A stretch of DNA of 64,000 nucleotides from Pycnopodia helianthoides (lineage: Eukaryota > Echinodermata > Asteroidea > Forcipulatida > Asteriidae): the NCBI GenBank assembly GCA_032158295.1, contig CM063255.1, positions 17,326,094 to 17,390,093 of the forward strand, read 5' to 3'. The notes under the pieces were generated by a model. It worked only from the letters and a program-made list of their open reading frames with translations. It did no database searches and was not told the DNA's origin. This document shows, piece after piece, positions 18,401 to 25,615 of the stretch. The number at the start of each line of letters is the position of its first letter. Within the stretch, counting starts at the first letter, position 1. The position numbers and the translations under genes were made by a program.

Positions 18401-20299
18401 TCACTCTTTAGAATTGCACTATATATATGAGCCGATATTATTACTTTTATTATTGCTATATTAGTAAATAAGTCAGCGATTGTGTGCAATATTTCGCTTG
18501 CAGCAATCAAGATCAGAAATAGTGATGAGGTCTTCACATGCTTTTTTTAAATTACATGACAACACATTACATGTATTTCACACACACACAAATTTCTGGA
18601 GGATTGGCACTCAGCTGTTCTGATTTGAAACAAATAAATAATATTAATAATAACTTATTTATTTATTACACATCCAACAGCACGATTAGGGCCAATGACA
18701 GGATGACAAGGAAACAAGAAGAAATGTTCAGTTTTAGATATGGGAGGAAAACCCCAATGAGGAAAACCCACGCAATCAGGTAGGGACTGAAAACCCAGTC
18801 CACATGCAAGGCTCCGGCCTCAGGTGGGATTCGAATCGGGGTCCACAGAGGTGAAAGGCAGGGAAAGAAACCACTGAGCCAACCTGATCCCCATATATAC
18901 ATGTATCTATTTACATATATTTGTTTTTAATAAAAAACAATCATGCACTGTTTTTAACAGTTTTTCTCCCAAATAATATATCTTTATTAGAAGCTGATGG
19001 TTTGACCCTTGACCTTGAGAACCGTGAGATGTATTGGACTGCTGCTGGCAGTGACTTGATCGAGAAAGCTACGTTGGATGGACTCAACAGAAAAGTGGTT
19101 TTAAACCTAGCAAATTCTTCAAGGGACCAAGTACACCCCAGAGCCATCATTTTGGACACCAACAACAGGTTTCATGATTTTGTTGGTTTTAATTTACTCA
19201 AGGGAAAATACGTTGCACCTGTTTTGGAAGAATTTAAATCGCACCCTCAAGTTTTCAGTAACCTGACCTCTGTGAAAACATTATCAAGTCCAGTGTTCAA
19301 ACTTTCGTCAAAAAATTTGACGAATCTGTTTTGTCAGGGATTGTGCACAGTTGTTAGTCCTGTGGTTGATCCATTCAGATATTTATTTAATTTTATATAT
19401 TTTTTTGCAAACAGGCATATGTTCTGGACTGATTGGGGTACTGGGCCGAGGATTGAGCGAGCCAGAATGGATGGATCTGATCGTAAGGTGTTGATCGATA
19501 CAGACCTGGCTTCACCCAACGGTCTGGCTCTAGACTCATCAGCAGGTGATAATAAATTGTAATGTCGGTTTAACAAGGTGGTGACTATACATTTAGTTTG
19601 CCTGCCAATGTGAAAAGCCGTAACTTACTCCAGAGTGTTACTATATCCAGAGTTTTGTTAATGAAGGTTCGATCTCTATTGAAATGATTGATGATGTAAA
19701 AAAAATTGCAATAATTTTGCAGCTTACAAGTTGTGAATTCTGTATTAAAAATGTAAAAGAATGTCCTAAAATTGTTTTTACTTTTTCAGTTTTTAATAAA
19801 ATCACTATAGAACCAACCTGTTGATAAAAAAAATCATTAATTTTTGTTTTGATATTTTTGCACGTTCAGTGTGGCTCATTTCAGGAGTTGCTATCAAAGT
19901 AACAAATAAAAAGGTTTTTCAAAATGTCTTTAAATGCTCTGTCCTTACCTATTTTTTAAAGACATATATTTACCTTTCTGTGAAGGATTTGGTGCTGGTG
20001 ATTTTTAACAGCGCTGTATTTTTATCTTTAACTATCCTTTACAGGTGGCCGACTTTACTGGTGTGATCCTGTTACGGACAAATTAGAATCCTCTGACCTA
20101 AACGGAAATAATCGAAGAGTGTTTTTGGACCTCACTCAGTATAACATCCGTCCATTTGACATCGCTCTGCACAATGGTTTCGCCTACTGGACCGATTGGC
20201 GATATAGCCTCATACGTGCAAACGTAATAGGTGCAGTCAATGTAGAGGTATATGGGACAGAAAAATTTCAGAAAGCTTGTGGTCTGCACATTTACGAAG
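253..20299 (+). CDS. Modular LDLR-B (YWTD) / EGF / CUB receptor-like gene, 17 exons, 5' end outside window
   Basis: Seventeen exons with GT/AG borders assemble into about 3.2 kb of coding sequence. They encode three YWTD beta-propellers, five EGF-like modules with six cysteines each, and one CUB domain. The propeller organisation follows the LDL-receptor-related (LRP) families, where YWTD propellers alternate with EGF modules and bind extracellular ligands; a secreted or cell-surface role is inferred. No signal peptide is visible because the 5' end lies left of the window, and no transmembrane or cytoplasmic exon was found. All domain blocks start and end at phase-1 introns, the classical exon-shuffling pattern. 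One exon (17889-18124) carries a frameshift, so the copy may be damaged or the assembly may have a base error. The exact orthologue was not recognised, and CUB plus LRP-type propellers in one protein is unusual. Confidence 0.85.
495..692. repeat. 60-bp tandem repeat, about 3.3 copies, in intron
   Basis: A 60-base unit containing ccaaccaatctgtgaaaact and ttgattcaaatatttgtgaa recurs just over three times with few differences. It lies directly downstream of the first propeller exon. The short open frames across it on both strands are products of the repeat and not genes. Confidence 0.85.
785..950 (-). repeat. tRNA-derived SINE copy (family A)
   Basis: On the minus strand it reads as a tRNA-like head (tagctcagttggtagagcg, then ggttcaaatcccgc as a B-box) followed by a body tailing to caaagaaa. 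The same sequence recurs at 3845-4018, 4263-4421, 27048-27364, 37290-37461, 38908-39051, 52526-52612 and 57416-57533, so it is a retroposon family and not a functional tRNA gene. Confidence 0.8.
1310..1437 (+). CDS. Propeller 1, exon c: YWTD blade
   Basis: After acceptor cacaaacag the exon encodes a blade starting YLFWTDWG, then [14 protein letters not shown] and NGLALDSQ, ending at donor gtgataat. It is 128 bases; with the preceding exon it makes 306 coding bases, so the pair is symmetric. Its partner at 19415-19545 has almost the same protein and the same bases after the donor (gtgataat-aattgtaatg), evidence for duplication of exon and intron together. Confidence 0.88.
2133..2630. mobile_element. 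G-rich MITE-like element with GC-rich inverted ends
   Basis: The stretch begins with agcggcggc and ends with gccgccgct, short inverted termini. Just inside each end are runs of seven to eleven G or C (for example 2161-2168, 2530-2540, 2595-2616). It carries no protein signature on either strand; frames crossing it are low-complexity. Likely a non-autonomous DNA element inserted in the intron; the transposase family is unknown. Confidence 0.5.
2878..3135 (+). CDS. Propeller 1, exon d: two YWTD blades
   Basis: The exon has 258 bases in phase 1-1 with acceptor ctcataaaag and donor gtgagt. The frame reads GGRLYWCD, then [35 protein letters not shown] and finally GGLHIYE, which are the last two blades of a six-bladed propeller. 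It is closely similar to the exon at 20045-20299 and less so to 14026-14283. If the donor were ignored the frame would stop three codons later, so splicing to the EGF exon at 4429 is expected. Confidence 0.88.
3590..3790 (+). repeat. Dispersed repeat (gacgagcagagt / cggctctttt / cgcaagtttgg family)
   Basis: The segment gacgagcagagt ... catcggctcttttcagagcc ... aaaagaga ... acatggttgta-tcgcaagtttggtta recurs at 55796-56110, where it is partly doubled. In shortened form it builds both arms of the large hairpin at 63114-63327. No coding capacity is seen. Confidence 0.6.
3845..4018 (-). repeat. tRNA-derived SINE copy (family A)
   Basis: It shares the minus-strand tRNA-like head (agctcagttggtagagcg) and B-box with the other family copies, plus the shared flank with gggttgaacaaagaaaaattgac. 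It lies in the intron before the first EGF exon, 250 bases upstream of another copy of the same family. Confidence 0.8.
4038..4185. mobile_element. Foldback MITE, diverged copy
   Basis: It starts ggggtcgatttcacaaag and ends ctttatgaaatcgagccc, inverted termini shared with the two near-perfect palindromes at 41940-42101 and 53503-53662. The interior has diverged. It is immediately next to the SINE at 3845-4018. Confidence 0.6.
4263..4421 (-). repeat. tRNA-derived SINE copy abutting a splice acceptor
   Basis: It is a family A copy, with ccaactgagctaactagccctatgttgg matching the other members. Its end (ccccctattgtca) lies directly against attacag, the acceptor of the EGF exon at 4429, so the polypyrimidine stretch before this exon appears to be SINE-derived. 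Confidence 0.7.
4429..4557 (+). CDS. EGF-like module 1
   Basis: The exon is 129 bases, phase 1-1, between acceptor caattacag and donor gtgagc. It encodes six cysteines in the EGF spacing: [18 protein letters not shown] and AQC. It directly follows propeller 1 and is the close partner of the EGF exon at 15336-15464 after propeller 2, which shares [18 protein letters not shown] decayed third copy lies at 5715-5846. Confidence 0.85.
4720..4945. repeat. Cluster of the 10-bp palindrome TTCTATAGAA and variants
   Basis: About a dozen exact or one-off copies of ttctatagaa / ctctatagag occur in 225 bases, spaced by irregular AT-rich linkers, so the whole stretch can fold into many overlapping hairpins. 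It is not a simple tandem repeat because spacing and linkers vary. No coding or known element signature was seen. Confidence 0.7.
5715..5846 (+). pseudogene. Decayed copy of the EGF module 1 exon
   Basis: The sequence ccattcctgcacggacttgaagccatg, then agatgccgtcagtt and ggttcagctggtgctc, matches the exon at 4429-4557 along its length and ends at the equivalent donor gtgagc. The reading frame is broken: an in-frame TGA follows the second cysteine position, there are extra bases, and the acceptor is poor. Skipping it keeps the phase-1 frame, so the gene can tolerate it. Confidence 0.75.
5860..6545 (+). mobile_element. 3' fragment of a non-LTR retrotransposon (LINE) reverse transcriptase
   Basis: The broken frame reads [11 protein letters not shown], then [19 protein letters not shown], and later [12 protein letters not shown] and [12 protein letters not shown]. 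These are the hallmark C-terminal motifs of LINE ORF2 proteins in animals. It is truncated at the 5' side and contains a 90-base in-frame tandem duplication (6135-6224 repeated at 6225-6306). It is inactive by eye, since no catalytic RT core is present. Confidence 0.8.
6555..6662. mobile_element. Partial MITE copy related to 50880-51174
   Basis: The segment gatcgatccgttaagctc followed by gaccaatcacaaccttgg and cgctgagtgtggcacg matches the more complete element at 50880-51174. It lies just beyond the LINE fragment. Confidence 0.45.
7190..7312 (+). CDS. EGF-like module 2
   Basis: The exon has 123 bases, phase 1-1, acceptor tcgattctaag and donor gtgagt. Its six cysteines are arranged NPC, KPC, GEC, YFCRC and KNC. 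It is the counterpart of the EGF exon at 16995-17120, sharing NPCS, GECFQ and AST. It lies about 60 bases after a long poly-G tract (7100-7131), and the preceding tract is strongly pyrimidine-rich. Confidence 0.85.
7352..7561. mobile_element. MITE-like element with about 25-bp inverted ends
   Basis: It begins ccaggttccactttcatagagctgct and ends agcagctcttcgaaatttggccctgg, which are inverted complements apart from a few changes. Related termini (gggcccaatttcatag...) occur at 24777-25160. It is non-coding. Confidence 0.55.
8270..8392 (+). CDS. EGF-like module 3
   Basis: The exon has 123 bases, phase 1-1, acceptor gtgttgcag and donor gtaagt. The cysteine pattern is DSC, NPC, GGMC, YFCHC and TNC. 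TNGGMC gives it the classic laminin/Notch-style EGF look, unlike modules 1 and 2. It has no counterpart after propeller 2, so the second unit is one EGF and one CUB shorter. Confidence 0.85.
8457..8497. repeat. Perfect 20-bp direct duplication
   Basis: gaaagacaaacaattaaatt occurs twice in direct succession in the intron before the CUB exon. Confidence 0.8.
8850..9233 (+). CDS. CUB domain exon
   Basis: A single 384-base phase 1-1 exon encodes the whole domain, from acceptor catcttgcag to donor gtaagt. Visible CUB landmarks are CYPGDC near the start, [15 protein letters not shown] (the usual S-x-x-YP-x-x-Y-x-N pattern), [18 protein letters not shown], and IWMYFVTN followed by GFKVRWN at the end. 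Only the first cysteine pair is present; canonical CUB domains have two pairs, so this is a two-cysteine variant. CUB domains act in extracellular protein or ligand binding. It joins EGF module 3 to propeller 2 and occurs only once in the window. Confidence 0.88.
9734..9973 (+). CDS. Propeller 2, exon a: first YWTD blade
   Basis: The exon has 240 bases, phase 1-1, acceptor ttccaccgtag and donor gtaagt. It encodes [14 protein letters not shown], then [19 protein letters not shown] and [14 protein letters not shown], the first blade after a linker that resembles LRP5/6-type propeller starts. Its homologue is the frameshifted exon at 17889-18124. Confidence 0.88.
10229..10348. mobile_element. 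Short MITE (ggcccttttc ... gaaaagggcc family)
   Basis: It starts ggcccttttcattaccacggcttgggc and ends ttttcaaaagggcc. The same inverted ends and ggcttgggcttgggct/ggcttcggctcc core recur at 46762-46915 and 48456-48615. Confidence 0.5.
10840..11017 (+). CDS. Propeller 2, exon b: YWTD blade
   Basis: The exon is 178 bases, like its partners at 253-430 and 18991-19168. It reads [37 protein letters not shown] and [12 protein letters not shown], ending before donor gtataag. The third codon of the YWTD motif is Thr-Ala instead of Thr-Asp, as in propeller 3. Confidence 0.87.
11092..11545. repeat. Degenerate tandem repeat, about 70-110 bp units
   Basis: The sequence aacagtgccag, gtgtcagtactagacctaact, ttcaaccaaactaggtatta, aacaaaagcagaaag recurs five to six times with gains and losses. 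It starts about 75 bases after the preceding exon. It is non-coding. Confidence 0.75.
11840..11967 (+). CDS. Propeller 2, exon c: YWTD blade
   Basis: The exon has 128 bases, acceptor cctattttag and donor gtatgt. It encodes [27 protein letters not shown] and [19 protein letters not shown] is the strongly conserved turn of LRP-type blades. Together with the preceding exon it is symmetric (306 bases). Confidence 0.88.
12218..12893. repeat. 69-70-bp minisatellite, nearly 10 copies
   Basis: The unit cagcccatctaggagaatgaaaaccctgattccaaacccgggcaggtgggtctggcaagccatggaaga recurs at 68-70-base spacing with very few differences. Because most units keep length 69 or 70, long open frames (up to 219 codons on the minus strand) run through it; these are repeat artefacts. 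It lies in the intron of propeller 2 and is probably length-polymorphic. Confidence 0.92.
13618..13998 (+). repeat. tRNA-derived SINE copy (family B, Ser/Leu-like head)
   Basis: The head tggccgagcggataagaacgc ... ggactcaagctctggtgtttctgatcagcagagtgtg and B-box agttcgagtcccgg resemble a class II (long variable arm) tRNA. The body ends gcgctttgagacgcc ... ataaagcgctatataag followed by tattattatt. A second copy is at 41121-41504 and a minus-strand copy at 31960-32187. It ends about 25 bases before the acceptor of the exon at 14026, so its tail borders that exon's splice region. Confidence 0.85.
14026..14283 (+). CDS. Propeller 2, exon d: two YWTD blades
   Basis: The exon has 258 bases, phase 1-1, acceptor ttgtttacag and donor gtattg. 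The frame gives [39 protein letters not shown] and KGGGLHIYK. The shared length and IHPF/FWTDW motifs align it with 2878-3135 and 20045-20299, but it is clearly the most divergent of the three. Confidence 0.88.
14635..14690. repeat. C-rich simple repeat (ccctca)n
   Basis: An imperfect run of ccctcacc units, purely pyrimidine-rich with interspersed A. It yields misleading proline-rich frames. Confidence 0.8.
14903..15123. mobile_element. MITE with about 22-bp terminal inverted repeats
   Basis: The left end tagacccttcccatgaaatatgc is matched by the right end gcatatttcatgggaagggtcta. The element is about 220 bases, non-coding, and lies in the intron before the EGF exon at 15336. Confidence 0.75.
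15336..15464 (+). CDS. EGF-like module 4 (after propeller 2)
   Basis: The exon has 129 bases, phase 1-1, acceptor tctttacag and donor gtaaca. Its cysteine pattern ([21 protein letters not shown]) and internal [17 protein letters not shown] match EGF module 1. Confidence 0.86.
15880..16450. repeat. Dispersed repeat interrupted by a foldback element (16118-16364)
   Basis: The outer sequence has tgtcatgtgacgtcac on both sides of the insert (about 16013 and 16411). The insert starts ctctaaatgcgaaagagtgaaaaa and ends tttttcactcttttacatttagag, inverted complements. It is a nested insertion inside a non-coding repeat with conserved caaacttggcccaag motifs. Confidence 0.5.
16995..17120 (+). CDS. EGF-like module 5
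   Basis: The exon has 126 bases, phase 1-1, acceptor cccatgtaag and donor gtgagt. It encodes [19 protein letters not shown] and TGTNC, the partner of module 2. It splices straight to propeller 3; no third EGF or CUB exon is visible in the 770-base intron that follows. Confidence 0.85.
17530..17780. mobile_element. Partial TTAA-type MITE
   Basis: The 3' part (gagaaaggctgc ... taattacccaaagtatccactgcctttaaag) resembles the right end of the TTAA-flanked element at 57530-57871 (gtgtacaatacctttaa). The left end is not clear. Confidence 0.4.
17889..18124 (+). pseudogene. Propeller 3, exon a: first YWTD blade, frameshifted
   Basis: The acceptor (caaacaatag) and donor (gtatgc) are intact. The frame begins [18 protein letters not shown] and reaches VAVDYDP, then hits TAG at 18028. 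The homologous exon at 9734-9973 reads gatcctgtagatgcc where this one has gatccgtagatgag, so one base is missing. Shifting frame restores DELVYWTDV, then [10 protein letters not shown]. The exon is 236 bases; 237 would be symmetric like every other block in the gene. It is either a true inactivating or polymorphic lesion or a single-base sequence error. Confidence 0.85.
18190..18340 (+). repeat. Dispersed repeat copy 1 of 3 (gagagggcaagg ... aaatcttaaagtct ... ggggcacc)
   Basis: It shares gggcaagg-ca-tttcattttgca, cttccattggaaaatcttaaagtcta and ggggcaccaaggccaagacca with 33531-33690 and 43182-43345. All three are in the same orientation and non-coding. Confidence 0.65.
18748..18893 (-). repeat. 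tRNA-derived SINE fragment (family C)
   Basis: The minus-strand sequence (ggttggctcagtggtttctt..cctttcacctctgtgg.. attcgaatccc) matches a plus-strand copy at 42585-42725. It is tRNA-like in its A- and B-box region. Confidence 0.6.
18991..19168 (+). CDS. Propeller 3, exon b: YWTD blade
   Basis: The exon has 178 bases, acceptor ctttattag and donor gtttcat. It encodes [38 protein letters not shown] and [11 protein letters not shown]. Exon and flanking intron (gtttttctccca upstream, gtttcatga-ttt downstream) are most similar to 253-430. Confidence 0.87.
19415..19545 (+). CDS. Propeller 3, exon c: YWTD blade
   Basis: The exon has 131 bases with acceptor tttgcaaacag and donor gtgataat. It reads [30 protein letters not shown] and [11 protein letters not shown]. 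One extra codon relative to 1310-1437; with the preceding exon it totals 309 bases, so the pair stays symmetric. Confidence 0.87.
20045..20299 (+). CDS. Propeller 3, exon d: two YWTD blades; last exon found
   Basis: The exon has 255 bases, phase 1-1, acceptor cctttacag and possible donor gtaaat. The frame gives [41 protein letters not shown] and CGLHIYE. If not spliced, the frame ends two codons later (GK, stop), which could be a natural or secondary end. No downstream EGF, CUB or membrane exon was found up to the next gene. Confidence 0.85.
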
Positions 20300-20579
20300 G
20301 TAAATAATAGGTAGACCATGTGAGTTGCAGATCACAGGGCGATACTACAACATTGCAGTACTCAATTAAAATAGTTGCAGGAATGAAAGTATATTAACCG
20401 TTCGGATAAATAAAGCAGTCAGCTTTCTTTTTGTCTTAAAAAATAAAATAAAACTAGCAAGATGACTCTGAAACAGCAGTTTAAAAATAGTGCAACTTCA
20501 ATCACAATTTTCTCCAAACACGGATGTTTTGGTTGTGGTGACAAGATAAGATATATGTCACTTCATGGTACGAACAACG

Positions 20580-21010
20580 ATATTTATACAAATTACGTCA
20601 TAACCGTTGTTTAAAAACAATAATGGTTCTTGGATATTCCTATAATGGTTCACAACCCATGACAATCGGTTTATGGTTTATGAAAAATTACACAGAGAAG
20701 TGTAATCGTGGTTTACAAATTAAGATTAAAAAAGCCTGACATTACTTAGGTAACTTCATCATACAAGCGACGATATAAACACTACAAACGATATAGATGA
20801 TATATAGACAATACGTCATAACCGTTGTTTAAAAACCATCATGTTCTTGGGTGTTCATTATGTTAAATGGTTCACAAGCCATGACAATGTTTATCGACTT
20901 ATGGTTCATAAAAAGTAACACAGGGAAGTGTAACTCATGGTTTACGACCAATATTTAAAAAGGACAAGCATAACTTTACTCAGAGTAATGGTATGTAAAC
21001 CATACAAATA
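20580..21010. repeat. Two-copy tandem duplication, period about 219 bp
   Basis: acgtcataaccgttgtttaaaaac at about 20594 recurs at about 20813, followed in both by gttcttgg, atggttcaca-ccatgacaat, tttatggtt-ataaaaa-ta-cacag-gaagtgtaa and tggttta. AT-rich and non-coding. Confidence 0.65.
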
Positions 21011-21039
21011 TTTTTTTCAAACTTCTATGGTTTATTTTA

Positions 21040-23000
21040 GTATATTTCTTATGTTATAAACCGTGGTAAAAACATGTAAAAAATGCTTGTATCAACAAAT
21101 AATTAACAAACAGCACATATCAAATTACAAACAATACCATTGGCTGCGGCAGAGTACAATTTTGTGCAGTACGGTATCAATTATAATCTATCCTCCAGTG
21201 TTCAGTTTTGGACGATTGAAGACTATTTCTTTGAATTGAAGAAAATTAAACAAATGCATTGAATCAACTTAGGCCCAATTGATTAGAGACTTGATGTTCA
21301 AATGGCAAAAGTAGAAAATGTTACTTTGCCTTGTACAAGCTTTAGTGGCTAGTGATGTAAGGTTTGTTTACATCACGCGCAGTAATGACAAAAGACCCCA
21401 CACGAAAACAGGGCCCGTTGACTATATTAGCAATAGCAGTATTGTAGGCGGTAGTACTAGTAGTATAGTATTTAGGGACCCCCACAATCATGACAATACA
21501 AAGACAACATACCTGTGGAGCCTTTAATACATTTCTCCACATTTCGGTGAACGAAGAGGAGACTAAAAGTTATGTTTGGCAAAAAAACATTAATGTTACT
21601 TCGTCTGGAGGGGTTGTTTACACCACCAAGTGCAACGACTTAAAAGTAAAACACTCCGGCCCTACCCTCTAGCCTAAAACCGGCCCCACCCTAGCCTAAA
21701 ACCGGCCCCATATATGTCCAGACGTTTCCCTGTGCACAAATTTAGTCTAAATGTAAACAAAAAAAATCCAACTTACCAACCACTTCCTTCCTCTAGTTGT
21801 TTTAAATCACAATAACTTCTAGTGGTCGCTCCCCATCTACCCCAAAAGTTGATTTTATCTCTGCACTACTACTACTACTACTGTCGCCAACTACGAACTT
21901 TTGACGCCCCAAAACTGAAGACTACCAAAAATAGACCGGCCTCCTAACCTGGCTAATCTGTATTGAACTACCAAATTTACCCATGAAGAACTCAAGATTA
22001 AATATAACACACTGAACATTTTAATAATTATTTGCAATTAATTTACGTACCAACTATGATGATTGATGAGGTTGAGCAAGTTTAAAGTCCCCAAAGTTAT
22101 GCCTTTTTACAACCGTGCATTTTGTATCAGTCCGCCAACCTTAGAAGTGCGCCCTCTTTTGGTAAATAAAAAACATTCAACAAAACTTAGATTGCATTAT
22201 TTATTAATGCGTTGAAAATAATAATAATGTGTATCATAATTCAATTTACCACAACGGTACTAATTTGTGATTATCTGACATGATTTAACAGGTCAGTGGG
22301 TATACTGAAACATAGGCTCACTGGTCGACTAATCCATGTTAATCATTATGTTTGACAATCTGTTTCACTTTTTGTGTTAATCAATTATTATAAATGTCAA
22401 TATCTTATAGGGATATTTTGGCCTGGTTGTGCAATTTGGGGGCTCAAATGACTGAAAAGGTCTTCCAAAAGTAGAACACAAACATCGACTACACTAACCC
22501 CCCCCCCCCAATAAAAAATAAATAAACAATTGCGCCCAATTCGTAGTAAAAAAAAGGGGGGAAAGAAAGTATTGTACTATAGCTCTTGCCCAAAAGACCA
22601 GGCGCCCGCGGTTTGCCGATAATATACAGCGAGGCATGAACTTCCGTGGATTGAAACGAGCAATGTGATAATAGTACGTTCATTTATTGGGGACTCGGTG
22701 GGGAGCAAACTACACAATTTTGGGGACGCGTTGTGTTCATAATTATTGCATTCGTTTGATTTAACTTTAAGACAAAATGTTTCACACAATTTTTCGCCGC
22801 TCGTATGACATACAACAGCAAAATGATCGTATCTAGTTCCGATCTGTGTGTCTTCCCGTTCCCGAATGGATGAACGTGTTTTGCTTCTTCTGGCAGACAG
22901 ACCTAGGCCTATAGGTATTACAAAAAATCAACATGAACGAAATTAACATTAACGTTCTTCTGTTATAGAAATGTAAACGAGTGTGCAAAGTATTAGAAAC
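21040..23000. other. No gene recognised; AT-rich intergenic or intronic sequence
   Basis: The short frames here have no recognised domain or convincing exon borders. The only features noted are a CTA microsatellite at 21868-21883, an ACCGGCCCC doublet near 21675-21710 and a C-run at 22499-22508. Confidence 0.5.
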
Positions 23001-23027
23001 TCAATCAAAATAGTTTCATAATAAAAC

Positions 23028-23429
23028 AGTTAAAGGAACATTACAGAATTGGTTTTTGCTAACAAAACAGTTGCTGGCAGTGTAAGCACTTTATGTAATC
23101 CACCATTTACATAAACTGACAAACCTGTAGAAGTTTGAGATCGATCGGCCATCTGGGTCACAAGAAAATAGTGAAAAACCAATTACACATTTGCATGAAA
23201 TCAAATAGATTCAACAAATGAATAAAACGCTCACTGAGCGATAAACTCCAATCAGAAAATTAGTTTATTAATTTCTCATCAAATATGGCATTTCAGACAG
23301 AAATATTTCAAGGGATGTTTTCTAGTATCATCATCATTAGATCTAGACTGTGTAAGTTTTATGTAAATCTGTGACCAAAAAGTTTATTTTACAAGTTTTT
23401 TCTTACCAATTCTGTAATATTCCTTTAAA
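23028..23429. mobile_element. TTAA-flanked MITE, about 400 bp
   Basis: It runs from ttaaaggaacattacagaattggt to accaattctgtaatattcctttaa, with inverted ends over 20 bases and TTAA on both sides. A second copy in the opposite orientation is at 56825-57219; they share gatcgatcggcc, aaacgctcactgagcg and catttcagacagaaatatttcaa. TTAA target use is typical of piggyBac and Kolobok transposases, so this is probably a non-autonomous relative. Confidence 0.75.
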
Positions 23430-23439
23430 CAAATACGCA

Positions 23440-23600
23440 CAAACACACACATGTTTGTGAATCCCGTAAATCGACGACTTCTCTTTGTTATCCCATTGTT
23501 TGGACTTAATTTTTTTTTCAGCGATGTCCGCATTGGTTTGGTACACGAAAGCAAAGCGAGGACGTCCTCGTGGCACATTTTCTCCCGATTCAGAATTTGG
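23440..23600. repeat. Repeat shared with 32820-32960
   Basis: atgtttgtgaatcccgtaaa, then agcgatgtccgcattggttt-gtacacgaaagc-aagcgaggacgtcctcgt, also occurs at 32822-32920. The core gaggacgtcctc is palindromic. Confidence 0.55.
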
Positions 23601-24776
23601 TCTGTTTGCGACTGTCAAAATTATAAGCATGTATTGCAATCGAATGAGATTTTTTGACAGCCACTATTTAGCATTGAAATGCATGCAGGGTCCTGATTAA
23701 GTTCGCCGAAATAGTTTTCAACAACTTTTTCTCTGAGCGAATTCTGAAAGGTAATGGCCGTCTCAAACGAAAAAAACACGAAAATGTTTAGAACATGCCA
23801 CGGACAACGCACAAAATACATGTAACTTGCAAAATTGTATGTATAAGGCCGATGGATGTGAAATAATGTCATGATCCTGCCCTGCTGTAATCATTCGCAG
23901 ATTGTTTGCGCAAATACATTAATTAAATGAACGCTCGTATTTTTCTCGAGTCTACAAAAATTTAGCTGTTTAAAATTTAAATCAAAATTTCGGGTCATAT
24001 CGGACAAAATTTGGACCTTGCATCTGTGTTAAAGTGACGCTACTTCCGTAATCACAGATTGCGTTTTTTTTTTTTATCATGAAAGCACAGTCGACGGCTG
24101 TGTCGAAAACCATGACGATCGTTCAGTATACGACGAAACTGGTGACCAGGCTTTACATTTAATTATACACGGATTGCTAGATGAAGTCACTATTGTATTC
24201 AAGAAATACAACTAAAAACAAACTCGGAACTTAACTTTCACGTTTTTAACTATTACGAGAGGCATAGCCCAAAAGCGTGACTCGGGCAAGGGATTCTTCA
24301 ACACATTTCTTAATAACATAAACAAAAGTCGCACACCGCACATAGGCAGCAAGCGTACCAGGTGCGTTGAACGTTCCCCCAGAAGAATGGCCCGAAAGGA
24401 ACGCGGTTGTGTTCCAACGAGCATGTGCCCCCGTTCCACTCAATCCGGAACGTTCAATTTGGATGGGGGAATGTTCCCAACTTCTGAGACGCTCTCTAAT
24501 TATTGCATATTATTCGGTAGTTGTGTGTTATTTGTATAATCATTATCAATATTAATAGATGTTAATCAATTAACCATGCTGTTTTTATAATGCTATTGCA
24601 CCGTTTTATGCTAGCTGTTAACAGTGTATCAATATTAATCAGTGTTCACCGTTGCATTTGTTCAATGCTGTTTACATGTGTACATTGTCACATTAAATGA
24701 TGAACGTGTTTCAATAACTTGTTTTTGTTTGTTTTGGCATGGAATACATTCTTTATTAAAACATTTTCAATTAATC

Positions 24777-25160
24777 CTGGGCCCAATTTCATAGAACTGA
24801 GTACCACAAAATTATGCTTACCAGAATAAAGGTTACCAGCCAAACTACCCAGAACTACCATGTCACATTATACAAATATTGACTGCTTCGAGTGGCGTAG
24901 TCAAACTAGTCACTCGAGGTGATCCCCAGAGCAGCCTATTTTCCCGAGGCGAAGCCGGGGCGAAGCAGAGGGAAGATAGGCGACTCCGGTCTCCGGGGAT
25001 CAATTTCATAGATCTCGCTGCTTATGCACACAAAATAGTTCAGCACCACAAAATTATGCTTAAAACCAGAATACTAGTTACCAGCCAAACTACCATGTCA
25101 CGTGTACAATTTGTGAGGATATCCTGCTAATTTATGCTAAGCAGAAAATTTGGCCCTGGG
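24777..25160. mobile_element. Two overlapping copies of a MITE (gggcccaatttcatag / tggccctgggg ends)
   Basis: Left end tgggcccaatttcatagaact and right end aaaatttggccctggggc are inverted. Inside, accacaaaattatgctta, accag and gttaccagccaaactac-ca appear twice (24810 and 25045), indicating a doubled or nested insertion. Related to 7352-7561. Confidence 0.45.
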
Positions 25161-25345
25161 GCTTTTCCCAAACCTCGGCTTCGGCTCCGGCTCGACGCTC
25201 CGGTCTCCATTTAATATTGAAAACATCGTGCGAAGCGTACACTGCTACAAAATTGATAACGGAGGAGCCCAGCATGGATTAATGGAGATCAATGAGAAGT
25301 CCGTTATAATCTCTGTAATGACTAGTCTTATGTTCAGTCCATAAA

Positions 25346-25615
25346 GTTTATTCAACCTTTCTATTGCAACGTCACAGCCCGAGTTTTTGCCAGCCCACCC
25401 AGGTTGGAAAAATATGGGAAGCCATAAATGCAAAGCAAAAATAGGTTGTGACAATGTTACACAAATATTCAAAAATAGTTTTGAATTTTTAGAAAACACG
25501 GCAACCAACCATGGAATTTAATTGTTTTCAATTGAAAGTTAGCAAAAATGTTAAAATTAGGACACAACACGACTGAATGTTTTGCTGACATTCGGCCGTC
25601 CGTGCCACCCGGTGC
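25346..25615. repeat. Dispersed repeat shared with 35416-35700, just upstream of ACOX1
   Basis: Shared stretches include gaagccataaatgcaaagcaaaaa, acaatgttacacaaatattca, caattgaaa-tt-gcaaaaatgtt and gactgaatgtttt. It ends about 300 bases before the ACOX1 start codon. Non-coding. Confidence 0.65.

Noticed and set aside
23485..23700. Possible small exon (MSALVWYTKAKRGRP...)
   Set aside because: The same stretch occurs at 32875-32960 as part of a dispersed repeat with a palindromic core.
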